Part shown: positions 1-5,438 of the stretch, in pieces
Numbering within the stretch: the first letter of the stretch is position 1
How the letters are laid out: each line of letters starts with the position of its first letter
Assembly (NCBI GenBank): GCA_009700405.1
Contig: WLMD01000064.1
Coordinates: forward strand, 1 to 8,949
Source: Actinomycetota bacterium
GTDB lineage: Bacteria > Actinomycetota > Actinomycetes > Nanopelagicales > Nanopelagicaceae
Direction of reading: 5' to 3'
DNA: 8,949 bases
Notes under the pieces: model-generated
What the model was told of the DNA's origin: nothing
Seen by the model: only the letters and a program-made list of their open reading frames with translations
Databases searched by the model: none
Program-made: the position numbers and the translations under genes

Positions 1-680
1 ATGAGAGACAAGTCGCGATAGCCATATTTTGATTCGAATTGATCGATTCTCGTGTTCGTAATCGCGGGCACAATACGGTCGACCATCGAATTTGGAAAGC
101 GCACATGTGCTTCTACCCATTTTTTGAATTCTGAAGATTCATTGGCAATCGCGCGTTGTATAACAGAGTGGGTGTATTCACCGTTGCTCGGCAAGTTATC
201 GCATGAGATTATTGCCAATGAAGCGCCACCGGCTAGAAAACGCGAGTGGAGTAGCAGGGATAATCTCTCAGGCAGGGATTGAAGGTAGGCCTTCTCACTT
301 ACCGTGATTGTTACAAGTCGAAGTTCGGGATTGCGTGCAAGGTCAATTAATCGCTGCTCATCTCTTGGAAAGTAAGCACTTTCGCGAATTGAGCCAATGA
401 TTCGCGGTGTTTCTACGGCATGATCGCTTGCATTTACCGTGTACAGGCAATCTTGTTCTGCCAAAGTGTCTGCAACCAACGGTGAGCGTTGCGAAACTGC
501 GCAGACTCCAAAGTTGGAATTGCCCTTGCGTAGGACGTTGTCGAAAAAGACCGCTTGATGTGCACGGTGAAAAGCGCCGAGCCCCATATGGAGTACTCCA
601 ATATTCACCTTATCTAGGTTGTAACTAGGCCCTTCTACTGTTGTGATTGAAGGGAGAGTGGAGCGACTTAGTGTTGGCAT
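1..680 (-). CDS. uxuB: Hexuronate reductase of the mannitol dehydrogenase family (fructuronate reductase, UxuB-like), N-terminal part, runs off the left edge
   Basis: Predicted cytoplasmic NAD(H)-dependent reductase converting D-fructuronate to D-mannonate. Only the first 226 residues are present, a little under half of the usual 480-490. Translation on the minus strand from the ATG at 680-678 shows the family's landmarks: LSR near the N-terminus, the dinucleotide-binding region HMGLGAFHRAHQA (about residues 31-43), VTITVSEKAY (about 123-132), SCDNLPSNG (about 159-167) and FPNSMVDRIVP (about 195-205). The ATG overlaps the stop of uxaC by one base (TAATG), and no good ribosome-binding site precedes it, so it probably depends on reinitiation after uxaC. 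Adjacency to uronate isomerase favours fructuronate over mannitol as substrate. Tagaturonate reductase is the main alternative. The catalytic Lys region lies outside the window. Family assignment is secure; exact substrate is inferred. Confidence 0.86.
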   Translation of the reverse strand, partial: MPTLSRSTLPSITTVEGPSYNLDKVNIGVLHMGLGAFHRAHQAVFFDNVLRKGNSNFGVCAVSQRSPLVADTLAEQDCLYTVNASDHAVETPRIIGSIRESAYFPRDEQRLIDLARNPELRLVTITVSEKAYLQSLPERLSLLLHSRFLAGGASLAIISCDNLPSNGEYTHSVIQRAIANESSEFKKWVEAHVRFPNSMVDRIVPAITNTRIDQFESKYGYRDLSL

Positions 681-2050
681 TACAAGCGAAAGAAATCTTT
701 GCTGAGGTTGTATGCAATATCAGCTGCGAGCTCAACAGCATCGGACTTCGAGATCCTATGGCGAGCAACTTCTCGGGAAAGGTAGCCAGCATCAAATCGT
801 CGAGCAACGTCGTGGCGAACTGGAATAGAACAGAAAGCACGTGTGTCGTCGATAAAACCGACCGTATTGTAGAAGCCTGCAGTTTCAGTAACTGATTCGC
901 GCCAACGTTCCATACCGTTGAGGCTGTCATGAAACCACCAGGGAGGGCCTAAGCGAAGCGATGGATATGCACCAGCTAAAGGAGCCAATTCTCGCGAGTA
1001 TGCACTTTCATCGAGTGTAAATAGAACCATTCGAAAGTTTGGGTTAAAACCAAAAACTTCAAGAAGTGGGGCTAATTCTTTTACGTAATGAGTTTCAAGT
1101 GGAATATCGAAACCTTTATCTGCCCCAAAATCTCTAAAGACTGAGGCATCGTAATTTCGCAATGATCCTGGATGCAATTGCATTACTAGGCCATCTTCAC
1201 TAGCCATCCGAGCATGTTCAAAAAGCATTATTGCTCTAAAAGTCGAAGCATCTTCGGGCGTTGATTCACCGGCTAGTAATCGGGCAAAAAGAGATTCCTT
1301 ACTATCTTGCGTTGCATTAATCGTTCGCGCGCTCAGGACTCCATGATCAGTAGCGGTGGCACCGCGGGACACAAAGTAATCTCTGCGAATTCGAAGTGCT
1401 TTCATGAGAGATTCAAAACTTCCGCATTCTTGACCAGAGCTATTCTCCAAAGCCAACAATGATGAGCGCCAAGCCGGATGCTCGGGGTCACTCACGTCAT
1501 CAGGCCGAAATGTTGGAATTACACGGCCGCCTAGGTCCAAAGATGCGAGGGCTAAGTGATCGCTGAGTGAGTCCGAGGTGGCATTGGTGGTTGCCAGAAC
1601 TTCGATTCCGAATTTCGCAAATAATGATTGAGGTAAGAAATCCGAATCAGCAAGCCGTTCCTGAATCTGGTCATAGAGATAATCTGGCCGTTCAGCGAGA
1701 TTGTTATCAGAAATTTCAAAGAGAGAGTTGAATGTTTCGAGCATCCATATCCGAGAAGGAGTGGATCTAAACGCCTGCCAATGGCTAGTAAATACCTTCC
1801 ATGCGGTGCGGGGGTCACCAGAATGGATCTCATCAAATGTAACTCCCTGGCTCATGAGCATTCGAGTGATGTAGTGATCGGGTTTAATGAGTAGCTCAAC
1901 GGGATTTATGAATGGCTGATTCTCATTTAGCATTTGTGCATCTACATGGCCATGGGGAGAAAGAATGGGGTAGGACCTCATAATTTCGTAGAGCTCGCGA
2001 GCAAGTGGAAGTTGATTAGTGTCGGTTCCTAGAAATCGATCCTTATACAT
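680..2050 (-). CDS. uxaC: Uronate (glucuronate/galacturonate) isomerase
   Basis: Predicted cytoplasmic amidohydrolase-superfamily enzyme that converts D-glucuronate to D-fructuronate, or D-galacturonate to D-tagaturonate, the first step of the isomerase pathway. The 456 residues are close to the usual ~470. Recognisable landmarks are the metal-site H-x-H in SPHGHVDA (31-38), TTNATSDSLSDH (154-165), FRPDDV (181-186), TDHGVL (234-239), the QLHPGSLRN stretch (291-299), PPWWFHDSLNGM (369-380) and DDTRAFCSIPVRHDVARR (401-418). The last of these corresponds to the conserved 'TDSRSF' region with the metal-binding/catalytic Asp (about 402). Its start overlaps the hydrolase stop by 8 bases, and its stop overlaps the reductase start. 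A purine-rich GAGAG just upstream of the ATG may serve as ribosome-binding site. H-G-H differs from the enterobacterial H-C-H, which suggests the divergent actinobacterial form. I am confident in the function. Confidence 0.93.
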   Translation of the reverse strand: MYKDRFLGTDTNQLPLARELYEIMRSYPILSPHGHVDAQMLNENQPFINPVELLIKPDHYITRMLMSQGVTFDEIHSGDPRTAWKVFTSHWQAFRSTPSRIWMLETFNSLFEISDNNLAERPDYLYDQIQERLADSDFLPQSLFAKFGIEVLATTNATSDSLSDHLALASLDLGGRVIPTFRPDDVSDPEHPAWRSSLLALENSSGQECGSFESLMKALRIRRDYFVSRGATATDHGVLSARTINATQDSKESLFARLLAGESTPEDASTFRAIMLFEHARMASEDGLVMQLHPGSLRNYDASVFRDFGADKGFDIPLETHYVKELAPLLEVFGFNPNFRMVLFTLDESAYSRELAPLAGAYPSLRLGPPWWFHDSLNGMERWRESVTETAGFYNTVGFIDDTRAFCSIPVRHDVARRFDAGYLSREVARHRISKSDAVELAADIAYNLSKDFFRL

Positions 2051-3086
2051 GATCTCTCATCCAATCAAAGGCATCTTCTTGCATTTCGGTAGTGAAAGAG
2101 TGGCGAACTGGATAAGTATCACTTGAATAATCTTGGTGGACTTCTTTAAGCATGTTATCCGCGTCAAGCATTCCCGCCTGCGTGAATAGTTGGTCATTCG
2201 CACAAAATTGCACATACAGCGATTGCGGGGAGCCGAGCGCAGCCACTCCTGGCCAATCACTGACCTGTGCTAAACCTGTAGGAAAAAACATCCAGGAATG
2301 CGGAGCAATGTGTTTGTCCACCATTGATTCATATGTAGCCATTGCACCAATCGAAACTGTGGCGCGCAATTGTGGGGAAGTTGCATGCAAATAGATCGCA
2401 CGGCATCCTCCACCCGAAAGTCCAATTGCTGAAATTGATTCGGATATTTCTGGCAATGTTTGCGCAACTGCTAGTGCTACTCGATCATCAAAATTTAAGA
2501 GCCCAGCCAATGTGGCCCCAAACATGGATAAGTATTTAGAAACAACGATCGATTCATGCATTACTGCCAAAGTTTCGTATGAAGATGTTCCAGCAATTTC
2601 CTTCAATCGTTCGGGCATATTTTCGATAGGAAAACGGCGAGAGCCCCATAAGAAACAATCAAATGCCAAGACAGCAAAACCCCTTTTAGCTAATTCGTTG
2701 GCTGGCGCGCGATCTCCGTAATGATCACGCCGCACCCACATTAATTCTTCGGGGAGGGGTCCCGCGCCTTCAACAATCTTTTCTTTGCCAAATTCTTTGA
2801 CATCGTCATGACTATGAAGAAAGAGGGCACCTGGCAATGGACCTGTGGTTCCTTCTGGGACAAGTAGAAGGGCTTGAGTGCGAGGTCCCCAACCGGTATT
2901 CCAACTAATTTCAGTAATCGTTACGCCATCGAAATTCCACGAGTTTCCACGCTCGATTTCGAGTTCTTTAGGAAATGGTGGCATATTTCCAAGTTGTGAA
3001 ATAAGGCCTGAGCGATCGATAGTTGGTGGGAAAGGTGGAGAAAATTTCAACACATTCGGCAAATCTGCGTATGGGCCTAAATCCAT
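2043..3086 (-). CDS. Alpha/beta-hydrolase (dienelactone-hydrolase/acetyl-xylan-esterase-like), substrate unknown
   Basis: This 347-residue protein has no signal peptide, so it is probably cytoplasmic. A nucleophile elbow GLSGGG (222-227, Ser224), an acid in CANDQLF (about Asp298) and a late His in VRHSF (His329) form a plausible catalytic triad. DCFLWGSR (143-150) matches the D-x-x-G-x-G-x-R-like stretch of related esterases. The strand before the oxyanion region reads LHSHDD (90-95), where relatives I recall have LHDHGG. It sits between the RraA-like gene (10-base gap) and uxaC (8-base overlap), so it is almost certainly co-expressed with uronate catabolism. Removal of an acetyl, methyl or other ester from a uronic acid or uronoside is a reasonable inference, but the family is too broad to name a substrate. 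The GGAG in the preceding gene's end is about 18 bases from the ATG, too far to be a good ribosome-binding site. Confidence 0.82.
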   Translation of the reverse strand: MDLGPYADLPNVLKFSPPFPPTIDRSGLISQLGNMPPFPKELEIERGNSWNFDGVTITEISWNTGWGPRTQALLLVPEGTTGPLPGALFLHSHDDVKEFGKEKIVEGAGPLPEELMWVRRDHYGDRAPANELAKRGFAVLAFDCFLWGSRRFPIENMPERLKEIAGTSSYETLAVMHESIVVSKYLSMFGATLAGLLNFDDRVALAVAQTLPEISESISAIGLSGGGCRAIYLHATSPQLRATVSIGAMATYESMVDKHIAPHSWMFFPTGLAQVSDWPGVAALGSPQSLYVQFCANDQLFTQAGMLDADNMLKEVHQDYSSDTYPVRHSFTTEMQEDAFDWMRDHV

Positions 3087-3096
3087 AGCGCACGCA

Positions 3097-3747
3097 TCAC
3101 AAGACTCCGAATTTTGCGAAAGCCGCGCTCGGACTCATCCCAGCCTTTACTGCTTTTCTAAATTCACTTTCCCCTGAATCTTTCTCTTTCACTAGTTCTA
3201 CAACTTCAGGAATAAGTGCAACCGGAACTATGACAACTCCATCGACATCGGCAACAACGAGGTCACCTGGATTTATTGTTACACCGTCAATGACACCGGG
3301 GACGTTGTGCGCAATTACTTCATACCGAGAATTGATATCGAGCGGACTTGTTCCAACACCAAAAACTTTAAATCCCATTGCGCGCGTACGGTTCACATCA
3401 CGTACCGGTCCGTCGGTTAGCGCTCCGGCGACACCCTTGAATGCGCATGCAGTAGAGAGAAGCTCGCCCCATAAAGATGCATGGCCTAAACGTTGCGTCG
3501 GAGTTACATACACTTGATCTTTACCCACGGCATCCAGTGCGGCGAGCAATCCCACATAAGGTATCTCTGGGGCGGCGCTCACTACTTCAAGCTCTACTGG
3601 AAATGCGTAGCCCATCATGAGCCCCTCACCGGAAAGTAATTCGATGGAGGAACCAAGTACCTGGTTACGGTAGCCCAAATGATCGAGGCAATCTGAGGCT
3701 AGCGCTGCGGAAAAGATGGGCCGTAAGGCTGATAAGTCATGATTCAT
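3097..3747 (-). CDS. RraA-like protein (HMG/oxaloacetate-type class II pyruvate aldolase fold)
   Basis: The protein has 216 residues and belongs to the RraA/HMG aldolase family, which includes divalent-metal-dependent 4-hydroxy-4-methyl-2-oxoglutarate aldolases/oxaloacetate decarboxylases as well as the RNase E inhibitor RraA. Visible landmarks are DCLDHLGYRNQVLG (19-32), GHASLWGELLSTA (88-100, with the pyruvate-binding Gly-Glu), GALTDGPVRDV (108-118, including the substrate Arg116 and metal-binding Asp117) and GDLVVADVDGVVIVP (161-175). The intact active-site Arg-Asp and Gly-Glu argue for an enzyme rather than a pure RNase E regulator. It is the first gene of the uronate operon and faces the transporter operon. 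A role cleaving a 2-keto-3-deoxy sugar acid or its phosphate would fit the context but is inference; database names for this family are often wrong. The start is the ATG at 3747-3745. Confidence 0.85.
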   Translation of the reverse strand: MNHDLSALRPIFSAALASDCLDHLGYRNQVLGSSIELLSGEGLMMGYAFPVELEVVSAAPEIPYVGLLAALDAVGKDQVYVTPTQRLGHASLWGELLSTACAFKGVAGALTDGPVRDVNRTRAMGFKVFGVGTSPLDINSRYEVIAHNVPGVIDGVTINPGDLVVADVDGVVIVPVALIPEVVELVKEKDSGESEFRKAVKAGMSPSAAFAKFGVL

Positions 3748-3750
3748 GAC
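3736..3750. promoter_or_regulatory. 15-base palindrome across the RraA-like start codon
   Basis: The sequence GTCATGATTCATGAC is a perfect inverted repeat with 7-base arms around one central base. It covers the first codons (ATG AAT CAT GAC) of the minus-strand operon and lies just downstream of a possible leaderless promoter, so a bound protein would block the transcription start. Chance symmetry in a start region is possible. Confidence 0.35.
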
Positions 3751-3753
3751 CCC

Positions 3754-3782
3754 ACGCTAGAGCCTCGATGGACTTTTCTCAA
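3754..3782 (-). promoter_or_regulatory. Candidate promoter of the minus-strand uronate operon
   Basis: On the minus strand TTGAGA (3782-3777, five of six matches to TTGACA) is followed after exactly 17 bases by TAGCGT (3759-3754, a weak -10). Six bases then separate it from the ATG at 3747. This would give a leaderless or almost leaderless transcript, which is common in actinobacteria. The -35 takes its first two bases from the edge of the 9-base repeat array. The weak -10 keeps confidence low. Confidence 0.35.
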
Positions 3783-3825
3783 AGGGTTTAAAGGGTTTAA
3801 AGGGTTTAAAGGGTTTAAAGGGTTT
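3781..3825. repeat. Five exact tandem copies of the 9-base unit AAAGGGTTT
   Basis: The 45 bases are five identical AAAGGGTTT units with no mismatch, flanked by unrelated sequence. They lie in the divergent control region, 33 bases upstream of the RraA-like start and about 155 bases upstream of the binding-protein start. Identity of all copies suggests recent expansion by slippage or selection as a repeated binding site. Changes in copy number would alter the distance between the minus-strand promoter and the sites to its right. Confidence 0.97.
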
Positions 3826-3859
3826 CTTATACCAGGTAGGGCTATCCGCTGCCCGCTGA

Positions 3860-3878
3860 GATAACGATTTAAGTTATC
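3860..3878. promoter_or_regulatory. Inverted repeat GATAAC-N7-GTTATC, candidate operator
   Basis: Perfect 6-base arms (3860-3865 and 3873-3878) are separated by 7 bases. The site lies between the 9-base repeats and the probable promoter of the binding-protein operon, upstream of the -35 region, where an activator or a second repressor dimer could bind. I do not recognise the motif as that of a named regulator. Confidence 0.35.
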
Positions 3879-3898
3879 GAATGTTTGGCGGAAAGTCA

Positions 3899-3927
3899 TT
3901 GACATTGCCTGGCACTTATACAAGCAT
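3899..3927 (+). promoter_or_regulatory. Candidate promoter region of the transporter operon
   Basis: A perfect -35-like TTGACA (3899-3904) and a -10-like TATACA (3917-3922) are both present, but only 12 bases separate them, too short for one standard promoter. Two readings are possible: TTGACA with a poor -10 AAGCAT at 3922-3927 (17-base spacer), or TATACA working with a poor -35. Either puts the transcription start at about 3929-3935, right at the inverted repeat that follows. Confidence 0.4.
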
Positions 3928-3933
3928 TTCAGC

Positions 3934-3950
3934 GTGTGGTTTTACCACAC
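3934..3950. promoter_or_regulatory. FadR/GntR-type operator, perfect inverted repeat
   Basis: GTGTGGTTTTACCACAC has perfect 7-base arms (3934-3940 and 3944-3950) around TTT. Its core TGGTTTTACCA fits the TNGTNNNACNA pattern known for FadR-subfamily GntR regulators, the group that includes the hexuronate regulators UxuR and ExuR. It lies at or just after the likely transcription start of the binding-protein operon, a classic place for repression. No regulator gene is inside the window. In RNA it could also form a short hairpin with a 3-base loop. Confidence 0.6.
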
Positions 3951-3980
3951 CCAATTATCCTCGCAGAGAATGGACTATTA

Positions 3981-5261
3981 ATGCGCAAAAGTTCAGTTCG
4001 TCTCGCTGCCGCACTAGCAGCTGTTGCACTTGTTGTAACAGGTTGCTCGTCTTCATCCAAGACAGATAGTGCCGCAGCTGACAAGCAGTTAGAAATCTTC
4101 ACCTGGTGGGCCGCAGGCGGAGAAAAAGCTGGTCTCGATGGAATGCAGGCAGCGTTTGAGGCCGCAAACCCAGATACCAAGTTCGTTAACTCATCCATCG
4201 CCGGTGGTGCTGGTGTTAACGCAAAGGCAGTTCTCGTTAGTCGCCTAGAAGCTAACGATCCACCTGATTCATTCCAAGCACATGCTGGTATGGAACTTGA
4301 TGGTTACGTTAAGTCAGGCAAACTCGAAGATCTCACATCACTGTATGCATCTGAAGGTTGGGACAAAGTATTCCCAGCAGATTTGCTAAAGACACTTACT
4401 GTTGATGGAAAGATTTACTCTGTTCCAGTAAATATCCACCGTGCAAACGTCATCTGGTGGAACCCTGCAGCAGCAGCAAAGGCCGGCATTACAGCAGCTC
4501 CAGCAACTTTGGATGATTTCTTTGCAGATCTCGCCAAGTTCAAGGCTGCCGGAATCACAGGACTTTCACTTGCCGGCAAGGGTGACTGGGCAATCGCTCA
4601 CCTCATGGACTGGATGCTTCTAGCATCAATGGGTCCAGATAAGTTTGAAGGTCTCTTCAATGGTTCAACTTCATGGACAGGTCCAGAAGTTGCAGCAGCA
4701 CTTGTTAACTTCCAGAAGGCACTTTCCTACGGAAATAAAGATGCTGGAAACCTTGAATGGCCAGATGCTGGAAAGCTTGTTACTTCCGGTAAGGCTGGAT
4801 TCTTCATCATGGGTGACTGGGCTTCAGCACAGTGGCAATCAGATGGCCTAGTACTTGGCACTGATTACACATGGGCACCTGCTCCAGGAACTGTTGGAAT
4901 TTACCAGTGGCTATCAGATTCATTTACATTGCCAATTGGAGCCAAGGACCACAATGCAGCACTTGCATGGTTGAAGGTCTGCGGATCAAAGGAAGGACAA
5001 GATGCATTTAACCCTAAGAAGGGTTCCATCTCAGTCCGTACCGACTCCGATCTGACACTGTATGACTCCTACTTGCAAGCTGCCGCAGCTGAGTGGAAGG
5101 TTGACCGCCTTGTCGGTTCAACAGTTCACGGTGTTAATGGCAACAACGCATTGATGGCCGCATACTCTGCAGCAGCCGGTAAGTATCTTTCCGGTGGAGC
5201 TAAGGACAATGCAGGACTTGCTAAGGATCTTGCAGCAGCGTACGAAGCTGGCAAGGCCTAA
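3981..5261 (+). CDS. Sugar ABC transporter solute-binding lipoprotein (family 1, GtsA/MalE-like)
   Basis: This is the substrate-binding component of a carbohydrate ABC importer, anchored outside the membrane by lipid. The chosen ATG (3981) gives 426 residues and an ideal lipoprotein signal: MRKSSVR, an Ala/Leu/Val core, then VVTGC with the lipidated Cys at 22, followed by a Ser-rich linker. The upstream ATG at 3936 would put a non-signal-like stretch in front and would start inside the operator. The body (FTWWAAGGEKAG, PVNIHRANVIWWN, KAGFFIMGDWASAQW, KKGSISVRTD) resembles the glucose/mannose-binding proteins of the GtsA type. The context points to a sugar acid or uronic-acid-containing saccharide. 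Alanine and favoured-looking codons suggest high expression. The ribosome-binding site is weak (GGA about 6 bases before ATG). Two tandem elements follow the stop. Confidence 0.92.
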   Translation: MRKSSVRLAAALAAVALVVTGCSSSSKTDSAAADKQLEIFTWWAAGGEKAGLDGMQAAFEAANPDTKFVNSSIAGGAGVNAKAVLVSRLEANDPPDSFQAHAGMELDGYVKSGKLEDLTSLYASEGWDKVFPADLLKTLTVDGKIYSVPVNIHRANVIWWNPAAAAKAGITAAPATLDDFFADLAKFKAAGITGLSLAGKGDWAIAHLMDWMLLASMGPDKFEGLFNGSTSWTGPEVAAALVNFQKALSYGNKDAGNLEWPDAGKLVTSGKAGFFIMGDWASAQWQSDGLVLGTDYTWAPAPGTVGIYQWLSDSFTLPIGAKDHNAALAWLKVCGSKEGQDAFNPKKGSISVRTDSDLTLYDSYLQAAAAEWKVDRLVGSTVHGVNGNNALMAAYSAAAGKYLSGGAKDNAGLAKDLAAAYEAGKA

Positions 5262-5276
5262 GCAAAGTTCAGCACG

Positions 5277-5291
5277 ACGAGTGGTACTCGT
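5277..5291 (+). other. Small hairpin ACGAGT-GGT-ACTCGT
   Basis: Perfect 6-base arms flank a 3-base loop, 15 bases after the binding-protein stop and overlapping the first 12-base repeat. It may protect the end of a processed transcript together with the larger hairpin further on, or may simply result from the GTACTC-rich repeat. Confidence 0.3.
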
Positions 5292-5340
5292 AGTAGTACT
5301 CGTAGTAGTACCCCAAGTGCTACCCCAAGTGCTAAAAGTA
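5281..5340. repeat. Five degenerate tandem copies of a 12-base unit
   Basis: The 60 bases divide exactly into GTGGTACTCGTA, GTAGTACTCGTA, GTAGTACCCCAA, GTGCTACCCCAA and GTGCTAAAAGTA. Neighbouring copies differ by one to four bases, in a stepwise pattern that suggests successive duplication and drift. The array sits between the binding-protein stop and the large hairpin. In the frame of the binding protein it is open and encodes a Ser/Thr/Pro-rich stretch. Confidence 0.9.
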
Positions 5341-5344
5341 TGAA

Positions 5345-5387
5345 ATAAGTTCTGGTGGGCGGTAGAAATACCGTCCACCAGACTTAT
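5345..5387 (+). terminator. Long intercistronic hairpin with GAAA loop (attenuator or mRNA stabiliser)
   Basis: Left arm 5345-5364 pairs with right arm 5369-5387 over 19 base pairs, with one unpaired T in the left arm and one G-U pair. The loop is GAAA (5365-5368). The core pairing CTGGTGG/CCACCAG next to CGGTA/TACCG is GC-rich and very stable. No T-run follows directly (the sequence continues CATCAAATTTTG), so it is not a textbook intrinsic terminator. Placed between the binding-protein and permease genes, it probably gives differential expression, as the malE-malF intercistronic stems do, by stopping some transcripts and shielding the upstream message from 3'-exonucleases. Confidence 0.7.
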
Positions 5388-5426
5388 CATCAAATTTTGT
5401 CTAAACAAATTTCGGATAACTGACAT

Positions 5427-5432
5427 GAAGGG
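5427..5432 (+). promoter_or_regulatory. Ribosome-binding site of the first permease gene
   Basis: GAAGGG lies 6 bases before the ATG at 5439. This decides the start: the in-frame TTG at 5433 directly abuts the site and would leave no spacing. The site lies downstream of the hairpin, so permease translation can start independently of the binding-protein gene. Confidence 0.75.
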
Positions 5433-5438
5433 TTGTTA

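Noticed and set aside
407..930. Plus-strand and second minus-strand open frames over the left end
   Set aside because: They have no recognisable motifs and lie opposite or across the clearly conserved uxuB and uxaC frames.
3781..3825. CRISPR or telomere-like array
   Set aside because: Units are only 9 bases with no spacers and no cas genes are nearby. Resemblance to telomere repeats is superficial.
3899..3922. TTGACA and TATACA as one standard promoter
   Set aside because: The spacer is 12 bases rather than about 17, so the two good-looking hexamers cannot serve together.
3936..3980. A longer binding-protein start at the ATG at 3936, adding 15 residues
   Set aside because: The added residues would precede a perfect lipoprotein signal, and that ATG lies inside the inverted repeat at the predicted transcription start.
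5392..5412. AAATTTTGT/ACAAATTT inverted repeat before permease 1, as an operator or terminator
   Set aside because: It is AT-rich, imperfect (one bulge) and weak, and is not followed by a T-run. It is easily due to chance.
5118..5426. Minus-strand 102-residue open frame over the binding-protein end and the 12-base repeat
   Set aside because: It is opened by the stop-free repeat, is antisense to a well-supported gene and has no family features.
5433..5438. TTG start two codons upstream for permease 1
   Set aside because: It directly abuts the GAAGGG site with no spacing. The ATG at 5439 has ideal 6-base spacing.
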